From assembly GCA_023381535.1 (NCBI GenBank), contig JAMCSN010000058.1, positions 14,543 to 78,542 of the forward strand: a DNA stretch of 64,000 bases, written 5' to 3'. Below are positions 1-9,743 of this stretch, in pieces; the first letter of the stretch is position 1, and the number at the start of each line of letters is the position of its first letter. Position numbers and translations under genes: made by a program. The notes beneath the pieces were generated by a model. That model saw nothing but the letters and a program-made list of their open reading frames with translations, had not been told where the DNA came from and searched no databases. Origin of the DNA: Bacteroidota bacterium (lineage in GTDB: Bacteria > Bacteroidota > Ignavibacteria > Ignavibacteriales > Melioribacteraceae).

Positions 1-72
1 GGCGGGTTTAAGCAGCATATTTGTACATCCCGCGGCAATAAATATTATAGTTATGAAAACGATTAATCTCAT
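1..72 (-). CDS. N-terminus of a lipoprotein, cut by the window edge
   Basis: The first 24 codons of a minus-strand gene run off the left edge. They encode a short hydrophobic stretch ending in an AAGC lipobox (Cys16), so the product should be exported, lipidated and anchored in the envelope. An AAGGAG ribosome-binding site sits a few bases upstream of the ATG, which supports the start. The rest of the protein lies outside the window, so no function can be given. Confidence 0.65.
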   Translation of the reverse strand, partial: MRLIVFITIIFIAAGCTNMLLKPA

Positions 73-238
73 AAGACTCCTTCACCCGTTGTTATTAGCT
101 ATTGACTATTGAACTGGTGTAAATCTACCACTGCGGATAGGTTTTGTATGTAGTAATTTTTTGAATAAAAATGTGGTTGATAAAACGGCAAGAAAATAGA
201 AGAGCTGGTTTTAATTGCTGTTCACACAACTGGTTTGA

Positions 239-874
239 TTAATATTTTTCTACTAAGTCGTTATCTATAGCGTAGCGAATCAAATCGGCAGTGGATTTGA
301 TATTGAGTTTTTCCTGTATTCGCGCTTTGTACGATGCAATTGTGTTCACGCTCAATCCTAACGATTCGGCTATATCGGTGATCTTGTTTCCCTTAGCCAA
401 AAGTCTAAGAACTTCAAACTCTCTGTTGGAAAGAATCTCGTGAGAAATAGCGACGTTTGTTTTATTGGATTGCATGAAAAGTTTTTCAATCAACTCGGAC
501 TTTAGGTATTTGCCCCCGCTTTCAATTTTCCTAATTGCGGAAATTATTTCGCTGGGCTTCGCGCTCTTGCTCAGATAGCCGTCTGCACCCATGTTGATTG
601 CTCTCTTGGCAAACTTTTCCTCCGGATAAATACTGAACAGCAAAACTTTTGTTTCGGGGTAACGCGATTTCAAGTCTTTTACAAAATCCAAACCGCTCTT
701 ATCCGGCAGAGAAATATCAAGTATTACAAGTTCAGCTTGATTATTCTCCAACAATTTTTCGAGCTCGGCAATACTTGCTGCTTCGGCAACAATTTTGAGG
801 TCGTCATGTTTTGCAATAATTTTCTTAAGTCCCTCTCTAATAATTTCGTGGTCGTCTGTGATTATAATATTCAT
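239..874 (-). CDS. NarL/FixJ-type response regulator
   Basis: This 211-residue cytoplasmic transcription factor has an N-terminal receiver domain (about 1-120) and a C-terminal LuxR-type helix-turn-helix (about 145-205). The phosphoacceptor is Asp53, with the acidic pair Asp7/Asp8, Ser81 and Lys103 at the expected receiver positions. The HTH contains the usual LSNREFEVL start and a NTIASYKARIQEKL recognition region. It begins one base after the stop of the histidine kinase upstream, so the two are an operon and very likely cognate partners. Target genes cannot be told from the sequence. Confidence 0.93.
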   Translation of the reverse strand: MNIIITDDHEIIREGLKKIIAKHDDLKIVAEAASIAELEKLLENNQAELVILDISLPDKSGLDFVKDLKSRYPETKVLLFSIYPEEKFAKRAINMGADGYLSKSAKPSEIISAIRKIESGGKYLKSELIEKLFMQSNKTNVAISHEILSNREFEVLRLLAKGNKITDIAESLGLSVNTIASYKARIQEKLNIKSTADLIRYAIDNDLVEKY

Positions 875-875
875 T

Positions 876-3866
876 TCATACCTTGTTTTTTTCTTTTTGA
901 GAGAACGGCACTAAAAGAGTAACTCGCGTTCCTTGTTCCGGGATACTTTCAATATTGAATTTGCCTCCAAGGAAAATTGCCCGTTCATGCATGCCAAGAA
1001 TTCCCATAGAATTGGATAATTTTTCGGAATCACGCATCATTCCTTTTCCGTTATCGGAAATATTGATTTCAAGGTTATCGTTCGCTTGAGAAATTATTAC
1101 ATCTATGAGCGAAGCGTCGGCATGACGGATTACATTCGTCAAAGCTTCTTGAATTATCCTGAAGACAGCAACATTTCTTTCGTCGTCAAGGTTAAACGTT
1201 TCCAGTTCGGAACTAAAATTGCACGTTATGTTGCTGATGCGTTCGATCTCGCGGCAGTATTCCTGAACGGCGGGAATAAGTCCTAAATGATCGAGAACAT
1301 AAGAACGCAGACTGCTTGAGATATCCCTTACCGATTGAATTCCCTTATTCACAAATGCTTGAACCGAGTGAAGTTCGTTAAGAATTTCGGAGACAGTCGG
1401 CTTTCTGTTTTGCTCGAGCAACTCAACAAGGAGTGAAATGTTCAAATTAATTCCGGTGAACAATTGCCCAAGCTCGTCATGAACTTCTCTTGCAATACTC
1501 TGTCGTTCGGTTTCGCGTGCGTACTGCAGCTGCGCGGCTAAATTTCTTAATTCCGATTCCGAGCTGCGGAGCTGATATTCCGTCTTTCTAAGTTTTTCAT
1601 AAGTAAGAGATTTTGTAATTGAAATGGAAGCGTTTCGCGCAACGCCTTTAAGAAGATTGACATCGTCGATAGTGAAAACTTTGTTGTTATTTTTATTGTG
1701 CAGTTCAAAAAATCCTATCAACTCGCCGGAAGAATCAAACAGCGGTGTTGAAAGAATTTGTTTTATCCTGTATTTGCTAACTAGACCTTCTTCCAATAGA
1801 GAATCCTTATCGGCATGATTCGAGATATAACTGTTTCTATCCGAAACAAATCTTTTCACAATCTGGTCGTCTGCAGAACATGTCTTGGTTAAATATTCCC
1901 AATGGTCCTTGTGATAATATCGTTTAGACTGGTAGCCATTTTCACTTTTGATCGAAGCAAAACCGCTCTCGGCATTGGTAAGTCGTATAGATTCCGTCAC
2001 AAGCGAATCGGAAATTTGATCAATCTCCAATGACGAATATAATTTTTCGCTTATAGTTAGAAGCGTGTTGATAGTGTCTTCATACTTTTTTCTATCGTTT
2101 ATGTCGTAACATGAACCGAGATAACCGGAAAATTTGTTCTCGAAATCATAGTAAGGCATTCCGAAATCTACTATCCATCTATAATCATCACGAAAATCTT
2201 TCAAACGAAATTCACAAGTGAAACTCTTCTGCGATTTTATCGCATCGGAATATTCTTTGAGAACTCTTTCTTTGTCTTCAGGATGAAGCCACGACGTCCA
2301 GCCGTAGTCAAGGTTTTCTTCTATCGATTTTCCGGTTAAGCTGAGCCACGCTTTATTAAAATAGTTGCAGTTTCCTTCGATATCGGAACGCCAAACCGGA
2401 TTGGGAAAATCGTCGAGCAATTTTAAGTAAAAGTCGCGTGAGCTTCTGATCTCTTCTTCATTCTTTCTTTTTTCAGTAAGATCGCGCGCAATTTTTATAA
2501 ATCCATACACATCTCCGTTTTCATCCAGAAGCGATGTGATTACAACATTCGCCCAAAAAACGGATCCGTCTTTTCTTACTCTCCATCCTTCAACCGAAAC
2601 GTTGCCGGATTGCATGGCTTCATTCAATAAGTTGTCGGGTTCGTTTGTTCCCCTATCTTCTTCGGGATAAAAGACCGATATGTGCTTTCCTAAAATTTCA
2701 TCGGCAGAATAACCGTTAATTTTTTCCGCACCTTTATTCCAAGACATAACTTTGCCGGTGCGGTCAAGAACAAATATTGCAAAATCCTTTACACCGTTTA
2801 CAAGAGTATCAAAACGGTTTTCAAGTTTTGACTTCTCAATTTCGGCTTGGTAGATTTTTCTAATGTTGGAAACAATATTTTTTCTCCAGATGAAAAAAAG
2901 AATTAATGCCAGCAAAAGATCTGCAGAGAAAACTATTAGAATAACTAATCTTGTAAGGTCTTTCACCGGCGCGTAAAACTCCGACTGATTGATTTTCGTA
3001 ATTAAAAACCAAGCCGTTGACGGAATTTTCTGCATGTATGCAATGACAGCGTCGTTTTTGTAATCGATGCCGTTTACAAAACCGTATCTATCGGTTATCG
3101 GGTTTGTTTGATAAAGCGCTTTGTTGAAGCCGTCAGACTTTGGCTCAGCCAGTCTGTTCGAAAATCTCAATCTATTTAAATACGCAACACTGTCGTCAAT
3201 CGCTTTTACCAACAGCGATTCAATAGTTGGCGATTTGTCAATGCTGCGGTTTAATATCGGGTCGAATGTTGTTCGCGGATCGATTGCAATTTCTAAAACC
3301 CCATTTACTCCTGAAGTCATGTTGGGATCTTTGATTGGAATAAAAAACCTAAGCAAATTTAGGTCGGCTGTTTTTTCATCGGCATCGGAAAACATAACAG
3401 AGTTTGAATCGACAACAGTCTTAATCAAAAGTGAATCCGAACCAGCTAAAGGAAGTACCGGCGGATTAATACCATAAACAAATGTGAGGTTCCTGCCGAA
3501 CAACATTACGTTCTCATAACCGTAATATTTTTTCAGCATCACAAACCAATTTCGGATATTGGGAGAAATATCTTTGGCAGTAAAAAACTTTTTCTTGGAT
3601 AGTTCGACCAGCGGTGAACTTAATTTAATAATTTGAAGATCTGAGTACTTATCTGCCAGCCAATCTTCAATCTGGGAGGAACGGAACTCTGCCATAGAAT
3701 TCAAGTATTGGAATCGGCTGTCAATAATTTTCTCCCTTTGAAAATTGTAGTAGTACAACCCGACGGAAAATAAAAGCGCGGTGATGATTAGATAAAGAAA
3801 CAACAAACTGAGGAAAGGTTTCTTGAATATTTTATTTTGGTAGTGCTTAAGAGAATTCTTCATCAT
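876..3866 (-). CDS. Membrane sensor histidine kinase (PAS-PAS-GAF-HisKA_3)
   Basis: A roughly 996-residue sensor kinase. After an N-terminal membrane segment there is a large extracytoplasmic region of about 270 residues, probably a Cache-like sensor, then a second membrane segment. Two PAS domains follow, then a GAF domain, then a HisKA_3 dimerisation helix with the phosphoacceptor His in REVHDELGQ, and a C-terminal HATPase with DNGKGM and GILGMHERA motifs. This domain set is typical of NarX/DegS-type kinases that signal to NarL-type regulators, and the next gene is one. The open frame extends 16 codons further up, but a GAGAGG ribosome-binding site just before a double ATG favours this start. 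The ligand is unknown. Confidence 0.9.
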   Translation of the reverse strand: MMKNSLKHYQNKIFKKPFLSLLFLYLIITALLFSVGLYYYNFQREKIIDSRFQYLNSMAEFRSSQIEDWLADKYSDLQIIKLSSPLVELSKKKFFTAKDISPNIRNWFVMLKKYYGYENVMLFGRNLTFVYGINPPVLPLAGSDSLLIKTVVDSNSVMFSDADEKTADLNLLRFFIPIKDPNMTSGVNGVLEIAIDPRTTFDPILNRSIDKSPTIESLLVKAIDDSVAYLNRLRFSNRLAEPKSDGFNKALYQTNPITDRYGFVNGIDYKNDAVIAYMQKIPSTAWFLITKINQSEFYAPVKDLTRLVILIVFSADLLLALILFFIWRKNIVSNIRKIYQAEIEKSKLENRFDTLVNGVKDFAIFVLDRTGKVMSWNKGAEKINGYSADEILGKHISVFYPEEDRGTNEPDNLLNEAMQSGNVSVEGWRVRKDGSVFWANVVITSLLDENGDVYGFIKIARDLTEKRKNEEEIRSSRDFYLKLLDDFPNPVWRSDIEGNCNYFNKAWLSLTGKSIEENLDYGWTSWLHPEDKERVLKEYSDAIKSQKSFTCEFRLKDFRDDYRWIVDFGMPYYDFENKFSGYLGSCYDINDRKKYEDTINTLLTISEKLYSSLEIDQISDSLVTESIRLTNAESGFASIKSENGYQSKRYYHKDHWEYLTKTCSADDQIVKRFVSDRNSYISNHADKDSLLEEGLVSKYRIKQILSTPLFDSSGELIGFFELHNKNNNKVFTIDDVNLLKGVARNASISITKSLTYEKLRKTEYQLRSSESELRNLAAQLQYARETERQSIAREVHDELGQLFTGINLNISLLVELLEQNRKPTVSEILNELHSVQAFVNKGIQSVRDISSSLRSYVLDHLGLIPAVQEYCREIERISNITCNFSSELETFNLDDERNVAVFRIIQEALTNVIRHADASLIDVIISQANDNLEINISDNGKGMMRDSEKLSNSMGILGMHERAIFLGGKFNIESIPEQGTRVTLLVPFSQKEKNKV

Positions 3867-4060
3867 TTGCCTCTCGACTACTGAAATATAGTAAAATCCG
3901 AGAGGTTCACTCAAGATTTTAACTTTTGCCGGAGATTCAGATCACAAAGAAACGTGTAAAAAGAAGGATAGTTGAAGGCTGATTGTCAAAAATTAGATGC
4001 TGTAATTCGTTCTCAATTTTTTTTCTCTGCGTTCTCCACTCTATACTCTATGTTCATTCC

Positions 4061-4987
4061 TCATTCCCACGGCTTTTGAAGTCCGAGAGATTCAAGTTTG
4101 TTTTCGAATTCGGAACGCTCGCGGTTCTTTTTAAGTTTGCCTTCGTCGTTTCTATTGAGCCAGCCGGAGCTTTCCGCCAACACAACGGCTTCTTTCGAAT
4201 TTCCGACTATGATTTGTTTTAGAATCTGCTGTTCCAATGTGGAAATGTTGAGCGCGCCCATTCTATATTCTTTGAATGCATCCCAAGCAATTGGGCACCA
4301 GCGGCTTACGATTTCGTTGCCAATAGTTTTTGCGTAACTGCGAATTTCAAACTGGGCATGATCATCCATTCTCAGCCATAAGAAGTTAAGCATGTTATGA
4401 AGATCGATTTTCCAGTATGCTTCCGTGTAGGTGGAAAGAGGTAAATCTTTTCTTGCTTGCTCGCGCGCAACTCCGAGGTCGAGACGCTCCTGGTAAATTT
4501 CACGGGCAAAATTTTGAAGTTCGTTTTCGCGTTCGGTAAGTTTGCCGCCAATCTCCGGTGGAAAAAATCCCGCGCTCCCCTGTTTGTTATCAAGCGCCTG
4601 GTAACGCCATTCGCTCGGGTCGGTTTTTTGAGAAGCATCAATTGCAATCGAGTAGCGCGTTGAATACTCGTTAACATTTGCAGTCCGGTGACGAATCCAT
4701 TGCCGCCATGTGTCCATAGGAACGCGAACATGCAATTTTATTTCGCACATTTCAAAAGGAGTTGTATGAAAGTTTCGCAACAAGTAACGGATCAATCCTC
4801 TGTCTTCCGAAACCTTTTTTGTTCCCTTGCCGTATGAAACGCGCGCCGCTTGAACAATCGATTCGTCGCCGCCCATGTAATCTACAACGCGCACAAAACC
4901 GTCATCCAGCACTTTGAATTTCTTACCTAAGATTTCATCAAGCGCTTCAATTCTAATTTTATCAAGACGTTCTAAATTTTCTTCCAT
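4061..4987 (-). CDS. thyX: FAD-dependent thymidylate synthase ThyX
   Basis: ThyX makes dTMP from dUMP using methylenetetrahydrofolate and FAD, the alternative to ThyA. The signature RHRx7S motif is present (Arg99, His100, Arg101, Ser109, counted from this start), followed by the conserved STRYS stretch and, near the C-terminal half, a LRMDDHAQFEIR region that carries substrate-binding residues. At about 308 residues it is longer than the typical 220-250, with an extended N-terminus and a lysine/arginine-rich tail. The upstream in-frame ATG at 5029 would add 14 residues; this start was chosen because MEEN begins the conserved region more naturally. It ends the minus-strand run behind a glycerate kinase, with no functional link apparent. 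Confidence 0.93.
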   Translation of the reverse strand: MEENLERLDKIRIEALDEILGKKFKVLDDGFVRVVDYMGGDESIVQAARVSYGKGTKKVSEDRGLIRYLLRNFHTTPFEMCEIKLHVRVPMDTWRQWIRHRTANVNEYSTRYSIAIDASQKTDPSEWRYQALDNKQGSAGFFPPEIGGKLTERENELQNFAREIYQERLDLGVAREQARKDLPLSTYTEAYWKIDLHNMLNFLWLRMDDHAQFEIRSYAKTIGNEIVSRWCPIAWDAFKEYRMGALNISTLEQQILKQIIVGNSKEAVVLAESSGWLNRNDEGKLKKNRERSEFENKLESLGLQKPWE

Positions 4988-5052
4988 GAATTTCCTTAGG
5001 AGCGATAGAACACTGATCTTTATGGTCACAACCGATTATGATAATCTGCGTT

Positions 5053-6234
5053 CTATTTTGGGTTTGAATTTTTCTTTGCGAACAACTGAATTATATCTTT
5101 GCTGATCCTTTTGCAAGCCAAGTCAATTCCTTGATCTATTTTCTTTATCGAATCTTCCGGCGAGTCAAAGTATTCTGCGATTTCCAAAACTTTCATATTT
5201 TCAATTTCCGGCAAATCGCCTTCGCTTACACCGCACAAGAAATGTATCGGCACATTCTGCTTTGCAAATTCATTTACTACGATGAACGCGCCTTTGTTCA
5301 TCAAGGTTTGTGTATCAAGTTTGCCTTCGCCGGTGATAACCATGTCTACATTCGAATTCTCAGGATGAATTTTCAATTCTTCACGAACAAACTTATCGGC
5401 AAAAGTTTCTTCGGCATTGAAAAATAATTTGAGTGCCGCGGCAATTCCTCCGCCGGCGCCGCTCAAACCTTCCTGCGTTACTTCGTCAACTTCAAGTTCA
5501 TCCAGAATATGCGCGAAACCTTTTTCCATTTGCTTGGCTTCTTCATCGGTCGCGCCTTTCTGTTCTGCGAATGTTAAACTCGCGCCGTTAATTCCAAGAA
5601 GCGGGTTCTCAACATCTATTATCATTTCAATATGAAACGGAAAGTTAACTTCGGGCACCACAATTTTTTCAACTTGCAAAAAATTCTTCGGCAACACTTC
5701 CAGTTGATTATCCTTCCTGTCATAGAATTCCAATCCGAAAACTTCCATCATTCCCATGCCGAGATCGTTTATTCCGGTACCGCCGATACCGATTATAACG
5801 TTTTCGATATCCATAATTCCGTTTTCGGCTGAATCGTAAAGTTGCAGCAGAAGTTCGCCTAAACCTTTGGATGATATTTGAATAGGATTTCTAAACTCAT
5901 CGGGGATAATCTTCAATCCGAAAATTTCAGCTGACTCAATAAATATTGTTCTGGAATCTTGAAAATAACCGACGGGACAGAAAAATTTTTCGTCGTTATA
6001 AGGAGTAGAGATTTCGAAATGGAGAAGTTCGGCGCCGAAAACCCTCTGGCAGACTGAAATGAATCCGTCGCCGCCGTCTGAAATCGGATTGAGCGAGAAA
6101 TCTATTTGGGATTTTATTTCGTTCGGCAGAAGCTTGAACAAAGAAGTTTTGATCAGTTCGGAAATCTCGACAGAATCGGCGCATTCCTTAAAACTGTTCG
6201 GAGCTATCAAAATTTTAAATAACTTGTCATTCAT
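5053..6234 (-). CDS. Glycerate 2-kinase, GarK/GlxK family (copy 1)
   Basis: A 393-residue type-I glycerate kinase, normal length for the family, that phosphorylates D-glycerate to 2-phosphoglycerate with ATP and feeds lower glycolysis. Visible family features are the N-terminal APNSFKECADS motif, the NPISDGGDGF motif, IGIGGTGINDLG in the middle, and the LSGAGGGIAAAL and VITGEGKLDTQT motifs in the second half. It starts three bases after the HIT gene stop, so the two are co-transcribed. A diverged second copy lies at 15775-16926 in a sugar locus; this one sits among housekeeping genes and may be the general-purpose enzyme. Confidence 0.93.
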   Translation of the reverse strand: MNDKLFKILIAPNSFKECADSVEISELIKTSLFKLLPNEIKSQIDFSLNPISDGGDGFISVCQRVFGAELLHFEISTPYNDEKFFCPVGYFQDSRTIFIESAEIFGLKIIPDEFRNPIQISSKGLGELLLQLYDSAENGIMDIENVIIGIGGTGINDLGMGMMEVFGLEFYDRKDNQLEVLPKNFLQVEKIVVPEVNFPFHIEMIIDVENPLLGINGASLTFAEQKGATDEEAKQMEKGFAHILDELEVDEVTQEGLSGAGGGIAAALKLFFNAEETFADKFVREELKIHPENSNVDMVITGEGKLDTQTLMNKGAFIVVNEFAKQNVPIHFLCGVSEGDLPEIENMKVLEIAEYFDSPEDSIKKIDQGIDLACKRISKDIIQLFAKKNSNPK

Positions 6235-6237
6235 AAA

Positions 6238-6750
6238 TCATCTTTTCTTTTTTGAAATTTTCTTAAATGCTTTAATTAAATTCTTCTTTGTAACCAGCAA
6301 GTCTTGAGAAATAATTTTCACTTCTCCGAGCGCCGGCATAAAGTTGGTATCTCCGTTCCATCGCGGAACAATATGAAAATGAAGGTGCGCATCGATTCCC
6401 GCACCGGCAGCTTTGCCGAAGTTTGCACCGAAATTATAACCTTGCGGTTTCGCTGTTACGCTTAAAGCTTTGAACGACAGCTGTACCGTCCGCATAATTT
6501 CATCAATCTCTTTATCTTTCAATGCGCTCAACTCGCTTACATGACGGTACGGAATAACCATCAAGTGACCGCTGTTGTACGGATAAAGGTTCAGCATCAC
6601 GAAACAGTTTTTGTTTTCGTAAACCACGAGAGACTTGTCGCTATCAATCGACAGCTTTTGCGATTCGCAGAATACGCACGCATCGGAATCATTTTTTGTT
6701 TTAAATGATTCGATGTAATGTGAACGCCAGGGTGACCAAAGTTTTTTCAT
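6238..6750 (-). CDS. HIT-family nucleotide hydrolase/phosphorylase
   Basis: A 170-residue histidine-triad protein with the HLHFHIVPRW triad near residue 130, an N-terminal WSPWRSHYI motif and a CVFC pair that probably binds zinc. This arrangement is typical of bacterial diadenosine tetraphosphate hydrolase/phosphorylase-like HIT proteins, so a role in clearing dinucleoside polyphosphates is likely. A TTG two codons upstream (6756) is a possible alternative start, but it lies inside the U-tract of the terminator of the gene upstream; ATG at 6750 is preferred. There is no separate promoter space, so expression probably depends on readthrough of that terminator. Confidence 0.88.
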   Translation of the reverse strand: MKKLWSPWRSHYIESFKTKNDSDACVFCESQKLSIDSDKSLVVYENKNCFVMLNLYPYNSGHLMVIPYRHVSELSALKDKEIDEIMRTVQLSFKALSVTAKPQGYNFGANFGKAAGAGIDAHLHFHIVPRWNGDTNFMPALGEVKIISQDLLVTKKNLIKAFKKISKKKR

Positions 6751-6754
6751 AAAC

Positions 6755-6785
6755 AAAAAAGGCGGAAGCTGTTGTAACTTCCGCC
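6755..6785 (-). terminator. Intrinsic terminator after the EF-G-like gene
   Basis: An 8-bp GC-rich stem (GGCGGAAG paired with CTTCCGCC, nine-base loop) is followed on the minus strand by a run of six U residues. It lies directly after the EF-G-like gene, and the HIT gene start codon follows the U-tract at once. Confidence 0.8.
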
Positions 6786-6806
6786 CGCAATTTAATCAGA
6801 AATAAT

Positions 6807-8903
6807 TTATTCTGCTTCCTCTTCTTTATGCTTTTGATATTCTTCGATAATCTTGCCTTCAACTTCTTTCGGCACTTCTTCGTAATGTGAAAAGTTCATC
6901 GAGAACATTCCGCGACCGGAAGTTAAACTTCTGAGTTGAGTAGAATATTTGTGAAGCTCTGCCAACGGAACTTTCGCTTTAATAATTTGGAACGGGCTTT
7001 CGGAGTCCATTCCTTGAATTTTTCCTCGACGCGAAGAAATATCTCCCATAACATCGCCCATGAACTCTTCCGGAATCTTAACGCTAATATCATAGATCGG
7101 TTCAAGAATAATCGGCTTTGCTTCGAGAAAACCTTTTTTGAATGCTTGCGATCCCGCAATCTTGAACGAAACTTCATCGGAATCGACCGCATGATAAGTT
7201 CCGTCGAACAAGGTAACTTTCACATCAACTACTTTCGATCCGGTCAAAATTCCTTTCGACATAATTTCTTTCAATCCCTTTTCTACTGCGGGTACAAATC
7301 TTCCGGGAACAACACCGCCAACAATTGCATCCTCAAATTCGTAACCGGTTCCTCTCGGAAGCGGTTCCAACTTTAAATGAACATGTCCGTACTGCCCGCG
7401 TCCGCCGGATTGTTTTTTATGTTTGTACTCGGAGTCTTCGCATTTGCCTCTAATGGTTTCGCGGTAAGGAATTCTCGGTTCGACAAGTTCGACCTCTACT
7501 CCGTAACGATCTTTCAGTAACTTAATAGCAAGGTTAAGTTGTAATTCTCCTTGTCCCGAAACAATCGTTTGAGCAATCTCAGGATCGAATCTGGTTCTGA
7601 GTGTCGGCTCTTCTTCGTGAGCAGTGTGAAGCGCAGCAGAAATTTTATCTTCATCGCCTTTTGCTTTAGGTTTAACGGCAAAACGAATTACCGGTTCGGG
7701 ATATTTTATTTCAGGCAGAAGAATTGTAAAATTTTTAGAACAAAGAGTATCGCCGGTATGACTGTCTTTCAATTTTACAACTGCACCGATATCTCCGGCG
7801 TTTAGTTTTGCAATTTCTTTTCTGTTATGTCCGTTCAAAACAAAAAGCTGTCCAAGACGTTCAATTTTATCTCTGTGCGTATTCTGCATGTCAAGTCCGG
7901 GCGCCAATGAACCGGAATAAACTTTAAATATGGAAAGTTCACCGACATGTTGTTCGGACAAAGATTTGAAAATTAAAAGCGACGCTTCGCCTTTAACATC
8001 GCATGCGACTTTAACTTTTGCATTACCTTCCTTCATAGTTGCGTCGATAGGTTCTCTTTCATTCGGCGCCGGAAAATATTTGGATGTAAAATCAAGAACC
8101 GTGTTCATACCAACGCCTTTAGCAGCAGAAAAAGCAAACACCGGAACTAAGCCGCCCTTGTTGATTGCTATCTTTAAACCTTTTTGTAATTCATCTTCAC
8201 TTAAAGAACCTTCTTCAAAAAATTTATTCATCAACTCTTCGCTGGATTCAGCAACTTTTTCTACCAACTCCTCGTGCAGCTTATCAGCCTGTGCTTTCAA
8301 ATCGCCAGGTATATCAGCTTCCGTTACCTTTTTAGATCCGGCTTCGCCGTAAGAAATCATTTTCATTTTCACCAGATCAACGACGGAGTTGAAATTCAAT
8401 CCTTCTTTTACAGGAAATGAAACCGCAATTGCATCGGAGCTCAGACGGTTTTTAACAAGCTGGAGAGTTTCAAAAAATTTCGAATGTTCGTTATCACATT
8501 TGTTGATTATTACCGCGCCGGGAAGTTTGTACTGTCTAACGTATTCCCATGTTTGTTCTGTACCGACTTCGATTCCTTCAGCGCTTTTAACGACCGAGAT
8601 TGCTACGTCGGTTACGTGAAGTGATGAAATAACCTGACCGATAAAATCCGGGAAGCCGGGCGTATCAAGAATATTAATTTTTGTTCCGTTCCATTCCAAA
8701 TGTAACGGTGATGTTGCGATAGAAATTTTTCTTTCAATTTCATTAGCGTTAAAATCGGAAGTAGTGTTGCCCTCTTCAATTTTGCCAATACGGTTAATTT
8801 CTCCCGATGTAAACAATAGAACTTCGGAAATAGTCGTTTTCCCACTTCCGCCGTGACCGATAAGCGCAATATTTCTTATGGCTTCTGCTGTGTACTCTTT
8901 CAA
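6807..8903 (-). CDS. Elongation factor G-like GTPase (EF-G paralogue)
   Basis: A 698-residue translational GTPase with EF-G domain order: GTPase domain with G1 GHGGSGKT (about 16-23), G3 DTPGFPD and G4 NKCD, then domains II-V. The P-loop GHGGSGKT and the shortened GTPase domain resemble the EF-G-like group exemplified by Thermus TTHA1498 rather than canonical FusA, whose P-loop is usually AHIDAGKT. Canonical EF-G also normally sits with rpsG/rpsL/tuf, which are absent here. It probably binds the ribosome, but its exact role (alternative translocation, recycling or stress) cannot be decided from sequence. It is followed by a strong terminator and preceded 33 bases upstream by the DUF948/YtxH pair. 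Confidence 0.9.
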   Translation of the reverse strand: MKEYTAEAIRNIALIGHGGSGKTTISEVLLFTSGEINRIGKIEEGNTTSDFNANEIERKISIATSPLHLEWNGTKINILDTPGFPDFIGQVISSLHVTDVAISVVKSAEGIEVGTEQTWEYVRQYKLPGAVIINKCDNEHSKFFETLQLVKNRLSSDAIAVSFPVKEGLNFNSVVDLVKMKMISYGEAGSKKVTEADIPGDLKAQADKLHEELVEKVAESSEELMNKFFEEGSLSEDELQKGLKIAINKGGLVPVFAFSAAKGVGMNTVLDFTSKYFPAPNEREPIDATMKEGNAKVKVACDVKGEASLLIFKSLSEQHVGELSIFKVYSGSLAPGLDMQNTHRDKIERLGQLFVLNGHNRKEIAKLNAGDIGAVVKLKDSHTGDTLCSKNFTILLPEIKYPEPVIRFAVKPKAKGDEDKISAALHTAHEEEPTLRTRFDPEIAQTIVSGQGELQLNLAIKLLKDRYGVEVELVEPRIPYRETIRGKCEDSEYKHKKQSGGRGQYGHVHLKLEPLPRGTGYEFEDAIVGGVVPGRFVPAVEKGLKEIMSKGILTGSKVVDVKVTLFDGTYHAVDSDEVSFKIAGSQAFKKGFLEAKPIILEPIYDISVKIPEEFMGDVMGDISSRRGKIQGMDSESPFQIIKAKVPLAELHKYSTQLRSLTSGRGMFSMNFSHYEEVPKEVEGKIIEEYQKHKEEEAE

Positions 8904-8936
8904 GATTGATTCTCCTTACACTTTGAACTAGAAAAA

Positions 8937-9317
8937 TTACCTGCGTTTGAACTCTTGTACGAATGCCGAGATGCCTTTAACAAAAGCTCTTATATTTCTG
9001 ATAAGATCTGTGGCTTGATTTTGTGCATCGCGTATTCTTTGAACAGAAGTAAGGTTTGTAAATTTTGCGCGTAGATTTTTAATTGAACGGTCTAATTCAT
9101 CCCAGTAATTTTCCGCTTCAGTTACAATCTTGTTTGCGCGGCGAGTGACTTCTTCCAAATTTTCCAGTACAGGAACTGTATTCTCGATCAACTGATGAAT
9201 GTCTTTACGAGCTGCTTCAACATTTTCAGATATTTTTTTCAAATAGATAATAACGAAAATACATAATGCTGATGCCGATATAATTAATATTACAAGAAAA
9301 ATATCAACCAAAGCCAT
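8937..9317 (-). CDS. DUF948-type membrane-anchored coiled-coil protein
   Basis: A 126-residue protein with one N-terminal membrane helix (about 5-26) followed by a long amphipathic, probably coiled-coil region facing the cytoplasm. This matches DUF948 proteins, small envelope proteins with no settled function. It lies 6 bases after the YtxH-domain gene, a pairing that is common in Firmicutes and Bacteroidota and suggests a joint envelope or general-stress role. Motifs for catalysis are absent. Confidence 0.75.
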   Translation of the reverse strand: MALVDIFLVILIISASALCIFVIIYLKKISENVEAARKDIHQLIENTVPVLENLEEVTRRANKIVTEAENYWDELDRSIKNLRAKFTNLTSVQRIRDAQNQATDLIRNIRAFVKGISAFVQEFKRR

Positions 9318-9323
9318 AATCTG

Positions 9324-9743
9324 TTAAGCTTCCTTTTCGGTTTTGTAAGCATCCATTCCGGCTTTGATTGCCGATTTCAGACGCTCACTTTCTTTTTCAA
9401 TTTTTTCTCTGCCGGTATGCGCAACATTTCCGGCTTTGTCTTTTGCATCGGTCAAAATTCTTTCTGCTTCACCTAACAATGCGTCAACTTTTTCTTTCGC
9501 ATCTGCTACAAGTCTTTCAGATTTTTTTTTACCCTCATTAATGAGTTGAGAAGCTTTGTCTTTTGCTTTCGAGATATACTCGTCGGCATCTTCAATAAAA
9601 TCTTGCGATTTGTTTTTTATATCCTCACGTAATTCTTTACCGGATTTTGGAGCGAAGAGTAAAGCCACTAATGAACCAACTGCCGCACCGGTCAAGAAGC
9701 CAATCAATAAACCTTTTCCAATTCCGCTATCTTCATTTGTCAT
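9324..9743 (-). CDS. YtxH-domain protein
   Basis: A 139-residue protein with an N-terminal glycine-rich membrane segment (GLLIGFLTGAAVGSLVALLFAPKSGKELR) characteristic of YtxH domains, then a long lysine/glutamate-rich helical tail predicted to form a coiled coil. YtxH proteins are often general-stress or envelope-associated; a biochemical function is not known. It leads the YtxH-DUF948 pair, and an AGGTTTAAG stretch upstream of the ATG may act as a weak ribosome-binding site. Confidence 0.8.
   Translation of the reverse strand: MTNEDSGIGKGLLIGFLTGAAVGSLVALLFAPKSGKELREDIKNKSQDFIEDADEYISKAKDKASQLINEGKKKSERLVADAKEKVDALLGEAERILTDAKDKAGNVAHTGREKIEKESERLKSAIKAGMDAYKTEKEA

Noticed and set aside
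6807..8903. Considered canonical fusA
   Set aside because: The P-loop GHGGSGKT and genomic setting differ from canonical EF-G and match the EF-G-like paralogue group.
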